DNA of 64,000 bases from Cryptomeria japonica (taxonomy: Eukaryota > Streptophyta > Pinopsida > Cupressales > Cupressaceae): assembly GCF_030272615.1 (NCBI RefSeq), contig NC_081409.1:646262468-646326467 (forward strand). Reading direction: 5' to 3'. Each line of letters begins with the position of its first letter. Positions within the stretch are counted from its first letter, which is position 1. Shown here one piece after another: positions 10,491 to 20,640 of the stretch. The position numbers and the translations under genes are program-made. Under the pieces are notes generated by a model, which saw only the letters and a program-made list of their open reading frames with translations, was not told the origin of the DNA and did no database searches.

Positions 10491-11010
10491 TACTCTCTGC
10501 TCTACTAAATCTTTTAGCACTTCCTCATACTCTACTCTTCTCTTTTTGGATCGCCATGCACATGATCTTTACTTTGCAAATTTTACGATCAAGAATATTT
10601 TGAATGAACTCAAAATACTTTATACATTCTTTGTCGTCACCTTCAAGTGTTTCCTTAATCAATGCAATCACAAATTTCAGAGGATTTTGAATTCAAAATC
10701 TCCCACTCTTTCTCAACATGCCCTACAGTAACTCTGCCAACTACTCAACTAATTCTACCACCGCATTCCTCAAAAATAGTGACTTTTGGGTCAGGTTCAG
10801 TCATATAAATACAAACCAGAATATCCGCAAGTAATCATGGCTTAACTAAATGATGACTAAAGTTGACTTCACCAAATTTTATTTTGGCGTAGACATAAGC
10901 TCACCAACTCACCTTTTGCCACCACAAATAAATAACTGATCGCCGCTCCGAGATTTGTGGTGATCACCTATCTTCCTTCTTCCTCACTAGTGTAACAGTA
11001 TACCATGCGC

Positions 11011-11017
11011 TTTATAT
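11011..11017 (-). promoter_or_regulatory. Candidate TATA box of copia-1 LTR
   Basis: Minus strand AATATAAAGCGC contains TATAAAG. The matching sequence is conserved in the other LTR near 4895. It lies in the 5' third of the LTR, where a copia promoter is expected. Confidence 0.4.
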
Positions 11018-11419
11018 TACCGGTTCATCCTTTGATTTTAGGTTTTTTATGCTAGCATCAAGTCTCTTTCCCTATTTGCATAAAGCTCAAGCCTTCTTGT
11101 CTAAGTCACCTTTTGTGACTTCATCATCATCAAAATGACCAGCCTAAAGATATGATCACAACACTGATCTTCTTGAGTGACAGACCAGTTAGCTTAGTCT
11201 GTCTTTCCTTGAGCTGATTGAACTTTGGTCATCTGTCTCTTATACGGTTTTCATGTGTTTACAAGTCATCACCTTTACTACTAAGATACACCACTCCGTC
11301 GATCAGTGTTAGACATCAATGACAAATCTCAGCACATATATCGGTTCTCTGGATTAACTGGTTTTTGTCAATGCCAACAATATTATGTAATCCCTCTTTA
11401 TCATCTAATATCTTTTCCA

Positions 11420-11697
11420 TACATTAAACTACTCAAAGTGGTCAAGGTAAGATAGTAGAGTTTACACCTGATTCAATGCTTATCAATGACTTGCACAGTA
11501 GAGAGATCATTATAGTTGGTAGTGTTGATCATGCATCTCGATTGTATGGGTTCTCTCATTTTGGTCTCACTGAGTATGGAGTTTCATTTACTGGTCCTAC
11601 CTCTCATGCATCTAGAGTGGATCAAGTATCTGAGGAGAGGTTTGGTCACTTGAACCTATGTGTGCTTCATTCATCCACCATGATTCTTGAGACTTGA
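11420..11697 (+). pseudogene. GAG-pre-integrase fragment of outer element
   Basis: Plus-strand reading of about 85 residues: IVEFTPDSMLINDLHSREII, then SRLYGFSHFG and SEERFGHLNLCVLHSS. The RLY.FSHF and RFGHLN pieces match the GAG-pre-integrase region of copia elements (the H of the zinc site is in the RFGHLN motif). It ends at a stop at 11697. Protease and gag C-terminus that should precede it are missing, probably deleted with the truncated end of copia-1. Confidence 0.6.
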
Positions 11698-12251
11698 ATT
11701 GAGCCTCCTCCACCTCTTGGTACTTCAGATATCAATTCAATTTAACAGTTTGATAGTTACCTTCCAATTTTAGCTTTGTGGGATGACTTCTTGTCGAATA
11801 TTGCAAGTGTATTTGTTGAGTCACACATTGCAAACATTGGGAACATATTTGAGGATCTTCGTTCCTCTTTGACAAAAAATTGCACATTCTTGTCAACTCA
11901 CCTTCATCAATGCCTTCAGAGGTTATTCATCATATATCTTCACAATTGTTTGATCTTGCTTCAATTGATTTGGCATATCATTATTTAGACATGTGGGTAG
12001 TTGAGCAATCTTCCACGACACACTTCATGAGACTATTTCACCCATCTCCTTTCATGGAGTTGCTTCTAGCTTCGGTGTTTGATTTATTTCGTGATAAGGG
12101 AAGTAACGTGGTTTTCCGCTCTAAGATCTTCTTCAATGTTTGTCTTCAAGCATTCGACTTCGACATTGGAGCTTCTTCATTATGGAGGGATACATTGTCT
12201 TTTCACTTTCACTTTCTTCAAGACCTTTTTGGGGTGAAGGACACAACATAG
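11698..12251 (+). pseudogene. Unassigned reading between copia fragment and 3' LTR
   Basis: Two overlapping open pieces (11776-11988 and 11880-12251) appear to be one reading with a frameshift: ALWDDFLSNIASVFVESHIA, then QLFDLASIDLAYHYLDMWVV and FDIGASSLWRDTLSFHFHFL. I do not recognise it; it does not look like copia integrase, RT or RNase H. It lies where those domains should be, directly before the polypurine tract. It could be a captured sequence or a lineage-specific protein of a non-autonomous element. Confidence 0.4.
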
Positions 12252-12359
12252 TGTTGCCATGCATAGTTAGTGTACATTTTGAGGGGGGTATTTGTTTTCA
12301 CTAGGTTTTCGCTCTTTCTTCTTTCCTTTCCTTAGGTTTTTATCTCCTTAGTTGGACTT

Positions 12360-12368
12360 AAGGGGGGG
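12360..12368 (+). other. Polypurine tract of outer element
   Basis: AAGGGGGGG directly before the 3' LTR start TGTTAGCATAAC. Confidence 0.82.
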
Positions 12369-14127
12369 TGTTAGCATAACTTGTTTTTATTGCACGCTCT
12401 ATGGATATGTTTCATCCATGCTTTATGGACAATTATTGGTGTGTGCGGGAAAAGCGGGTCGATGAAATTCAAAATGTGAAAAATGATTATTCAAAGAGCT
12501 TGTCCACACACACTCACAGGACTTCTTGGTGCAAGTTATGGAATCATGAAGAATGACTCAACTTCCCAAGGTAGGTTCCATGGTTCTCTATCTCACAAGG
12601 TCCCTCAAGCCAATGCCTTTGCTCTCAGATCACTGAGCAAAGTGACTTAGGGATGACGAATGCAAGAATGAAAGATGTTTTAGATTGATTTTAACATGAA
12701 ATCCATCCTATTTATGCATGATTCTATAAATGAGTTAAACTAGATTATAAGATGACAAGGTTAGTAGCAATATTATCCTAACATGATATGCTAGTCAATG
12801 ATTTAAGCTAATGATAACATAAATACTCTAAAATGCTTATTAGATTAATTCTTATTATAAAGAGAGGCTAGATGTATTGATAACATTGAGCATAAATGAG
12901 ATACTAAAAGCTTGGATCCTTTAAAATGGAGGAATGAGAGCTCTATTTATAGGGAAAATAGGGCAATGGATGGTCAAGATTGGAGGAGTTAATCAAGGGT
13001 CAAGATTGAAAGTTATCAATCCATGTTTATAATTTTCACCAATGAAATGGTGACAATTGTCAACATAAGACTATTTGAGAGGAGAGGTAAGAAGCATTAA
13101 ATGCTTGAGAAGACCTCATGGTTACCTTAGAAGGTAAGGGTTAAGGTTAGGTTAGGGTTATCCCATGGATAAAGCTTTTACCCAAGGGGTAAACTCTTGT
13201 GCAAAGGTTAAAGGGATAACCATGGGCAAAGCAATGAATGCTTGATGAGACCCCTGGGTTAGAAGAGGGTTAGGTTAGGTAAAAAGTCTCTAGCCATGCC
13301 ACTAAGGGTTAGTTAACCATTAATGGTTTGAAGGCATAAAGGCTTTAATGCCTTTTGAAGACTTTACTCCAAATTTGAGAAGTGACCTCCTCAATTTTAG
13401 GGAAAAGAGATAATGGAATGGTTTAGGCTAATTGATTGGGATTAGATGGATTCTAGAAGAAATTAGGAAGAGGGTTAGGATGCAAGTGGGAGATGCAGGA
13501 AAATGCAAGTGGGTGGGGAAAATAGAATTTAATTAAAATAAAATTAATTTATTTTAATTTGGTTGCTAGTTGGGAAATTAAATTTATTTAATTGGGGTAA
13601 ACTATTTAATTAAATGTTAATTTAATTAAAAAGTAGAGAGAAGGAATTTAATTAAATAAAATGATTTATTCAATTAAATGATATAAAGGACTTAAGTGAA
13701 TTTAAATAAATAAATTGAATAATTCATTTAATTAAATAGAAGAATGAGGGTGATTTAATTAAATTGGATTTAACTAAATAGAGGAATGAGATTAAAATGA
13801 ACATTAAATATTCATTTAGAAATATGGTCATTTTTATACGTCTATAGTTGGAACTTCTTGTTTTATTCCCGTGACTACCAAAAACTATTGTTGCTTTGTT
13901 TTTAAGCTAACTAAGGAATATCTATGATTTTTCCAATTTTATTCATGTTTTTCCTTTTTTTTGCTTTAATGGAAATTTTATAATCTTTGTAAACTCATGT
14001 AAATTATTGTTAATGAAGCAATTTGTATTGTTCAAGCTCTAAAATTTTCCTTTTCATCTGCAAGTGTTGTTCTTTTCTTTTCAGCCAGAACCATATTGTG
14101 ATTTGCAAATTTAATTAAAATTTTACA
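12369..14127 (+). repeat. 3' LTR of outer element, split by an insertion
   Basis: LTR pieces 12369-12439 and 13852-14127 together give 347 bp that align end to end with the 350-bp 5' LTR. It ends TTTTACA followed by the GCTAT duplication. The intervening 1.4 kb is foreign. Confidence 0.87.
12440..13851. mobile_element. Insertion of unknown type in 3' LTR
   Basis: Sequence absent from the partner LTR. It starts near tgtgtgcgggaaaagcggg, has no long open frame, and its last 350 bp are very AT-rich (many aattaaat/ttaatt runs). A possible 4-bp duplication TTGG flanks it (12436-12439, 13848-13851). I see no terminal inverted repeats and no TG/CA ends, so the class is undetermined. Confidence 0.6.
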
Positions 14128-14132
14128 GCTAT
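14128..14132. other. Target site duplication GCTAT (right)
   Basis: Matches 3232-3236 and closes the outer element. Confidence 0.9.
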
Positions 14133-14940
14133 ATGTTATCATTTTGGATATTCTTATCTTTAGTATTGGACTATTTCAAGATTCTGTTGTTAACTGAGTG
14201 AACAACCAAAATTGAAATCTATGCAAATTGTATTCATAAACTGATATATAAACAATAACATCAAAATATATTGTAAAGACTATAGCTCTCCTATGGATCA
14301 TTCGGGAGGGGGATAGAAAGTGGGACAATCTTCTGTCTTCTTGAGAATAGAAGTCTTTATTGTTTCCGTGTTTTTGCAGAAATTATTTTCTTTAGTTTGG
14401 TACGGCCTTACAGGATTTCTTATTGTTTTGCACTAAAAATCGACGAATACGAAAATGCACCCATCAGATCTAATCACCACCTCGTTCGTACGCTCTTGTT
14501 TTACTAACTTTCGAATACCTAATATGGAACACAGCTCTGCAAATTAGATTAATGCTTCACGATATATAAATTTCCGAACGTCAAAGGTAAGATTAAATAT
14601 GCACTGTCCTTGTGACAGCAAATTTATTAAAGATAAAGAAGTGTGAATAGTGCAACACATGATGATTTGAGAGTTAAGGACAAATCTCTTTCAATCTGTA
14701 TTATCTTATTTCACTCTGCAACTGCAGTACAAGGGGATGGCGAAGGGGGGAAAGTGCAGATGCTATAGATGTTATTGATTCTCCATGATACGACGGTGCA
14801 ATTTTGAAACCAGTTTAGCCACGTCTGCGTAGATGAAGGCCAACAAGCTATCACTTCTTTCGGATGCTTAAGTTCAGCGCCTTGTTTGCTTAAGTCAAGG
14901 AAAATTATAATCACGAGTTACATTTTAGAGCAAGTTGTAC
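14133..14940. repeat. Duplicated non-coding block, copy A (right part)
   Basis: 14133-14205 aligns with 18307-18370 (ttcttatctttagtatt.gactatttcaag). 14505-14935 aligns weakly but collinearly with 19930-20640 (ctaatatg.aacac, tttcactctgcaa, gcagatgatac-like, cgagttaca). No reading frame is conserved between copies; the minus frame at 14711-14914 is probably chance. Function unknown. Confidence 0.55.
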
Positions 14941-15106
14941 TTGAAATCATGCGGCTAGCGTAACAAGGTTTGTACCGCCGTTCACATGGCCCTCCTATAC
15001 AAGTTGGTACCGCTATTCACATGTTCTAGGTACATCTTGTACAATCAGAATCACCATATTTTAGAAAGCAAAGCAAGTTGTTGGATGACTTGTGAGGATC
15101 AATTTA
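14941..15106. other. No gene seen
   Basis: Contains two imperfect copies of a gt.taccgc.gttcacatg phrase about 40 bp apart; otherwise nothing recognised. Confidence 0.5.
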
Positions 15107-15754
15107 GATTTAGATTGACTGGGATAAGTGCATCAATCTCATGGTTCTAACTTTTCATACTTGAACCTCTGTAAAAATATTTCATTCCTGGCTGGCTAAG
15201 GTAAAAATCTCAAGTATTAAACACTAGCATTGATTTAGGCAACAGGATTAATAGAATATACGTGAGGAACAAATGAAATATTAATAATCCCAACAAATCA
15301 AATTAGAAGAGGATAATATCAAAACATAGAAGACATGTATAAAGCACATATATCCAATGAAGATATTGTTGGAAAGTGTAATTTCTACCAATTGTAAATA
15401 TTAAAGATATGCTCTATATCCAATAAAGATATGCTCTATGTCACGATTTAGATTGACTGGGATAAGTGCATCAATCTCATGGTTCTAACTTTTCATACTT
15501 GATAATGATAGAAAACCTCTGTAAAAATATTTCATTCCTGACTGGCTAAGGTAAAAATCTCAAGTATTAAACACTAGCATTGATTTAGGCAACAGGATTA
15601 ATAGAATATACGTGAGGAACAAATGAAATATTAATAATCCCAACAAATCAAATTAGAAGAGGATAATATCAAAACATAGAAGACATGTATAAAGCACATA
15701 TATCCAATGAAGATATTGTTGGAAAGTGTAATTTCTACCAATTGTAAATATTAA
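15107..15754. repeat. Tandem duplication, two units of about 300-310 bp
   Basis: 15107-15403 and 15445-15754 are almost identical. The second copy has one 12-bp insertion (taatgatagaaa region) and one substitution in tcctggctgg. The 41 bp between them hold two copies of aagatatgctctat. Near identity marks a recent event. Non-coding. Confidence 0.92.
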
Positions 15755-16370
15755 ATGAGAAAGGAAAAAAAACTAAAAATTAAATGGAGTACTCTACAAT
15801 AATGAAGAATCTTAAATGTTTAGAAATGTGTCTCGTTAAAAAATGGTAGAGCCATCAAATGCAATTTCAGATTATACTATAGGTTGCACAACAATAATAA
15901 CATATTAAAATGTAATATTGATTTTCTATGAACATTCAATATTACATATCAGTGGTTTATATAGTAAAAAATATTTTCATGAACTACCTAATTAACTAAT
16001 TATTAATTAAATCTAACACTAAATCATTAAGGTGACCTTATTATAAAATTTAAACCTTAATGTTTCCAATAGGCCTACGTTTTAGAATGGCCTATGTAAT
16101 ATCGAGAATTGTCTATGTAATCTCAAAAGACCTCTATATAAAAATGCAATGGTAATGAGTTCAGCATTAGGAGTTCTAGCTGATCAAGATATGATCAAGT
16201 GATCGTGCACTAAACTGAGAAGACTAATGTAACATTGAAGCTGTATGAATTTGTTTAGAGAATCATTAATGGAAGATGTGTTGTATGATCTGAGCAATAT
16301 GTGTGTGTGTAGATTTCTGAATGTATGAGTTGGTGGTGTTGATTTATATCTCTGTTCACCCCGACAAATA
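15718..16370 (+). repeat. Possible LTR-like segment with TATA box
   Basis: Starts TGTTGGAAAGTG, contains ctctatataaaaatgc (16131-16146) and could end CCCCGACA near 16368. The first 36 bp also occur at the end of tandem unit 1. No primer site, polypurine tract or target duplication is evident, so an LTR is only a guess. Confidence 0.3.
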
Positions 16371-16626
16371 ATGAAAGCAATTCCAGATACTTGGGAAATG
16401 GTAAGTGAACTGTTATGTCAGTTAATTAATAATTTTGGGGTAGATGGAGTTTAGAGGTTTGGGTTCTCTCTTTTTGGCAACGGCCTGGATAACAATTATT
16501 GTATAAAATGTTTAGGTAGGAATAAGAATTCAAATAGGAACCATTCCTTCTTTTGATCAATGCTTCTAGAAAAATTATGAAAAATAAAAATAAAAAATTA
16601 GAATATTTATCTATATTTTTTTTTAT

Positions 16627-16702
16627 TTATTGTGTGAGTCGGAAATTCAAAGTCATTAAGTATCTAATAATTACTCAATGATTAACTAAATCCACTAACT
16701 AT
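16627..16702. repeat. Duplicated block, copy B (left part)
   Basis: Aligns with 2636-2790 of copy A (tgtgagtcg, aagtcat.aagta.ctaat.attact, gattaactaaat), lacking about 80 bp in the middle. Interrupted by the solo LTR that follows. Confidence 0.75.
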
Positions 16703-17889
16703 TGATAAACTTATAAGGCACTGAGAGGGGGGTGAATCAGTGCAAGGAAAAACAATATAAATCTGATCACCACTTTAACCAACTCTAAAATCAATATGCA
16801 TGCAAGAAATATAACCACATAAACAAACACTCAATAAAGCATGCAACTCATAACACAATGATTTTCACGTGGAAATCCAAATGGGAAAAACCACGATGGG
16901 AATTAGTACCCAAAAAGATCAACTATCTATAGAATAGAGATCTGACCGGTTAAGGTCATACAATACCCTATTAGGAGTGACACCCGGTTAAGAGTGGTTT
17001 AGCCCAATTAAGAGTTATTACAATAAGGCCCGTTGGGACCAGCCCTATTAGGAGCTACCCAGCTATGGAATTTCAAAACACAAGCTAATGTGTCACCTGG
17101 TTAGAGGATTTAAACCTTCAGACCTATGAGGATCCTACCGCACCCTATTAGGAGTGACCTTGTTAGAGGATTTTATTTGGTTGCAACTATTAGGGAACAC
17201 CAAGTGACTGATTTGTTGTTAGCACCACTGTGCCTGATTAGATTCGCTTCAGTTCTACTTCTAACACTGACTAAACATCAATACAGAGCTTCTCCTTCCA
17301 CCGCACAATCAAATTCACACTCTCGATCTCATATATAATACACCATCACACAATATTCATCTTATTATAAACAACTCTGCTAGGTCGGCTAAAACCCTTG
17401 GAACAATTCCCTAGGTTCAATGTATCTGATCAATCTTGCTCATTACGCTTTACTCATGTTGGCCACATAATTCATAACTCAAAAATATAACATTATGTCT
17501 ACCAATTTACCAATCTAAGTAACTCTGCTCTACCGATTAACTGTTATTCCTGACTGATTGCTCAATACATCATAACTCTCTCATTCCATCGAATCTGTTG
17601 ATGTGGTTTCAGTCATGGACTCCTACCAATGTCATAAACATACATTTCAAACTGCAACACTTAACACTTCACCGATCTTCCGTACCGGTCGCTTGAACAT
17701 CGCACTGTCCCTTTTTGTCGGTTTATTGTCCTGTTTACCGATTCACTGTTTAACTGCTTCCACTACCGGTTAGGCTTTACCAGTTGGACTAAATGACTTA
17801 GATGACTAACAAAACATGGTTGCCATCAATGACAACACAAATAAAGTCATCAATCAACCTATTACAAACATATCATTATCAGGCCAACA
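16703..17889. mobile_element. Solo LTR, TSD ACTAT
   Basis: Runs TGATAAACTTATAAGG to GGCCAACA, 1187 bp, flanked by ACTAT at 16698-16702 and 17890-17894. It shares phrases with the copia LTRs here (gaggggggtgaatcag, cacgtggaaa...gggaaaaaccacgatggg, cacccggttaaga), so it is a copia LTR left by recombination between two LTRs. Copy A at about 2780 lacks it. The frame at 17126-17338 is LTR sequence. Confidence 0.87.
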
Positions 17890-18375
17890 ACTATATTATA
17901 AACATCTTACACATATAAAAGCCAATTAAAATACTTATTGATAAATGTTATTTTTATCTATTATTGCCAATTACATCTTGACTCATACAATAGTACTTGA
18001 ATGAAACAATAAAATCTTTAAAGTTTTTTGTTTTTTTTAAACCATAAAATATCTAATTGGATGTTATATAGCTCAGGAGTTACGAGAAATGTTTAGAAGG
18101 AACCACAAACCTTGCAAACCACCATTAGACTGAATTCTAAATTCCCCGAGTTAACCTTTATTTGTTATGATTAAGAAAATCTGGATTCACCTTTGTTTTG
18201 TAGACTCTTTCATTTGGTCTCATTTATAATGGTTTTCAGTGTAAGCAAAAAATTTCTTTATTCATAGCAATCACTAGTAGACAAACAAGCCATTTTGAGT
18301 AGCTATAAATTGTCATTGGAGTATTTTCAGTATTCTTATCTTTAGTATTTGACTATTTCAAGGTTCTTAGAATGT
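17890..18375. repeat. Duplicated block, copy B (right part) with empty insertion site
   Basis: Collinear with 2795-3236 and then directly with 14133-14205. The single gctat at 18302-18306 is the unoccupied target of the 3237-14127 element. Confidence 0.82.
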
Positions 18376-18693
18376 CCAATTTGCTCATAATTAATAGATT
18401 TTTTCTACTTTCAAAATAAAATTATTTAGTTATTTAATATAGATACATATTCTATTGTTGTAAATACAAATTTGGGCCCTAATCTATAGATAGATAATGA
18501 GTAGATGGGTTTTAAAAACTTGTGTTTTGTCTCCTCTTCTTTTTAATAGTTACACATTTTCAATTTTTTTGAAAAATAAGGTATATCATCTCATAATTTA
18601 TTATGTAAAAATAAGTAAAATATTAAATTACAAAAATGGCAATTTAAAAATAAAGTATCTTTTTTTGGAAAAATGACTAGTAAATAAAATAAT
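18376..18693. other. AT-rich, no gene seen
   Basis: Very AT-rich sequence without open frames, repeats or recognisable motifs. Confidence 0.5.
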
Positions 18694-19008
18694 CATACCA
18701 ATCATATAAAATCTTTTTAAAAATATTTTAAATAATTTAAGTTTTTAATAAAATATGAAATCCTAATGGGACATTTTGTGTTTGATTTAAAGAAAAGAAT
18801 AACAAAAATGAGAGAAAATTTGAGTGAAATTATTGATAAAAAGTAGGATGTGTGTAACCATACCAATCATATAAAATATTTTAAATAATTTAAGTTTTTA
18901 ATAAAATATGAAATCCTAATGGGACATTTTGTGTTTGATTTAAAGAAAAGAATAACAAAAATGAGAGAAAATTTGAGTTAAATTATTGATAAAAAGTAGG
19001 ATGTGTGT
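18694..19008. repeat. Tandem duplication, two units of 150-165 bp
   Basis: Units 18694-18858 and 18859-19008 both run from cataccaatcatataaaat to aaagtaggatgtgtgt. The first has about 10 extra bases, and there is one substitution (gagtgaaat/gagttaaat). Non-coding and recent. Confidence 0.92.
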
Positions 19009-19140
19009 CAGATTGTTTAAGCTAATTAAAACATCAAAATTTTGAAGATAAAAGAATGGAAGTATATTTAATATGTTTACGGTTCTTTTATAATGTATGA
19101 AATATCGACATAGAGATGTATAACATATGTGGACATCTAA

Positions 19141-19345
19141 TTAAGAGTTTTAATTTGAATTTGATTATATATCTGGATGCATGATTTTTGTTAACAATCA
19201 ATCTTATATGATGTTTTATGTCTTTATATTTTTGTTTGTTAACCTTAAACTCCTAATTCATGAGATTGATTCTCGCCACTATTTGAATTCTTCATGATTA
19301 TTGTCTTAATAAATCTCCTTAGTTTTGAATGTACTTAAATTTTAT
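19141..19345. repeat. Dispersed repeat, copy at 21015-21210
   Basis: Shares gagttttaatttgaatttg, atttttgtt.acaatcaat, and ttgccatcatttgaattct-like phrases with 21015-21210, same orientation and order, about 75-80% alike by eye. Non-coding in both. Confidence 0.65.
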
Positions 19346-19873
19346 GATACACTACTTAATATATAGAACATTTAATCTAAGAGGATCTAAGCCTCTAAAG
19401 CACAATATATCATAACCAATTTATCTCATCACAATATATCTCAATCACTTTATCTCATTTACAAATATCTTCCTAAAGTTCAACATACTAGGGGAGTCTC
19501 CTCTAGAGCTAGAAAAGAGTTATCTTGTTTTTCAAATTGAGTAAGTCTTGATTATTTCCTTTTTTCTTTTACACAAAATATGTTATTTATTGTGGTACAA
19601 CCTTCCATGACTTTAAATTGGTTTAGGGGAAAAAATGATAAATATAATGATCTATTTTACGGCCACTACCACTACCTCATCAGTACACATACCCTTTTAT
19701 TTGGGTTTTATTGATTCAACCCTCAAAGAGGAGGGGATCTATTTCATAATGTGTCATTGTTCACTGCCTTACACTCCACATTAGTCATGATCTCTCTACG
19801 AATTTGATACCCTTCAATCCTTGATGCTTAAACTATAATACTTTATAATATAAAATCATCCATTTATACCATT

Positions 19874-19893
19874 TATATATATATATATATATA
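19874..19893. repeat. (TA)n microsatellite
   Basis: Ten TA dinucleotides in a row. Confidence 0.9.
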
Positions 19894-19924
19894 GTTTGGT
19901 TAACCTGAATGCTCCAGCCTCGTT

Positions 19925-20640
19925 ATGTTAACTTTGTCTAACTAATATGCAACACGGCCCTGGAAAATAGATTTAGCGTACACGGTACATAGATCTTGTT
20001 CCCTCTAATCTGAAGTTAATCAAGTGGGTTGCCTGCAAATACAAAAAGACAAAATAGTACACTTGCTTTAACTAGCGCAATTCCAGGGAGAGAGCATATA
20101 CACCGTACCATACAATAGATTTATGACAGGATATTTGCGCAACGGTACGCAAGCATCTTTCTTCTTAACAAAGATAATAATATAAAGATATCAAGTGTGA
20201 ATATAATAGTTGATATGCGTGCTCGTAGTTGCATCTCTTGAGGGATCCTCTTTCACTCTGCAAATCTAATTTTATGTTTTCACTCTCCTACTGTATTATC
20301 ACGAAATACATGGGAATGGTGAGAGGAAAACGACAGTTGCAGATGATACGAAACCCTTTACATTGTTGGATTATTTTCTGCAAGTGCAAAGTAGGACTGT
20401 GAAAAGGCCAGCGACTTCTGTCTTCTCTGTGATATTTAAGAAAAAACGATGAAAGCATCTTTAACATCTTAGAAAACAGAGAGTTTGCTGGCCTTTTTCA
20501 ACAGTCCAATTTTGCGCTTGGAGAAAGTCACCTGAGGATTTACAGGGTTTTATATCCTCTTTAGCTGAAACTTTTCTTTTGTCATTTTAATCTATTTGCA
20601 AAATGATAAAAGATCTCGAGTTACAAAAGCCCCGCACCTC
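19925..20640. repeat. Duplicated block 2, copy B
   Basis: Diverged, collinear counterpart of 14505-14935. It contains the long foldback at 20371-20533 that copy A lacks. No conserved open frame. Confidence 0.5.
20371..20533. repeat. Long imperfect foldback, arms about 68 bp
   Basis: Left arm (20371-20440) is the imperfect reverse complement of the right arm (20455-20530). The best core pairs ggactgtgaaaaggccagcg with gctggcctttttcaacagtcc, and the arms extend on both sides (caagtgcaaagt with ttttgcgcttg; ttaag with ctttaa). The loop is roughly 15-25 bases. It could be a small foldback transposon, a young inverted duplication or a miRNA-like hairpin; sequence alone does not decide. Confidence 0.6.

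Larger units (their letters stand above)
4028..11379 (-). mobile_element. Copia-1, LTR retrotransposon nested in outer element
   Basis: Minus-strand element in the order 5' LTR (9798-11379), primer site, gag, protease, integrase, RT, RNase H, polypurine tract, 3' LTR (4028-5264). This domain order is the Ty1/copia signature. The polyprotein frame is broken by two frameshifts and several stops, and catalytic Asp residues are lost in protease and integrase, so it is not autonomous. The 3' LTR lacks about 370 bp at its outer end. The right flank ATATT therefore has no left partner; the junction with the outer gag fragment was probably produced by a deletion after insertion. Confidence 0.88.
9798..11379 (-). 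repeat. 5' LTR of copia-1 (complete)
   Basis: Runs TGTTAGTCCCAACC to GTCAATGCCAACA in plus orientation, 1582 bp, between the primer site and flank ATATT. Contains four variants of a cacccggttaagggatt phrase between 10041 and 10195, and a 31-bp minisatellite at 10337-10490. Minus-strand TATAAAG lies at 11011-11017. The short frames in it are not genes. Confidence 0.88.
3237..14127 (+). mobile_element. Outer copia-like LTR element, interrupted by two insertions
   Basis: Bounded by GCTAT duplications. It has a 350-bp 5' LTR, a primer site, a copia gag fragment, a GAG-pre-integrase fragment, an unassigned downstream reading, a polypurine tract and a 3' LTR. Its own DNA is only about 2.1 kb once the minus-strand copia (4028-11379) and the 1.4-kb insert in the 3' LTR are removed. 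Gag C-terminus, protease, integrase core and RT are not seen, so it was either non-autonomous or internally deleted. The empty paralogous site at 18302 confirms its boundaries. Confidence 0.85.

Noticed and set aside
14711-14914. Minus-strand peptide with three Trp residues
   Set aside because: The paralogous block at 20340-20600 does not keep the frame.
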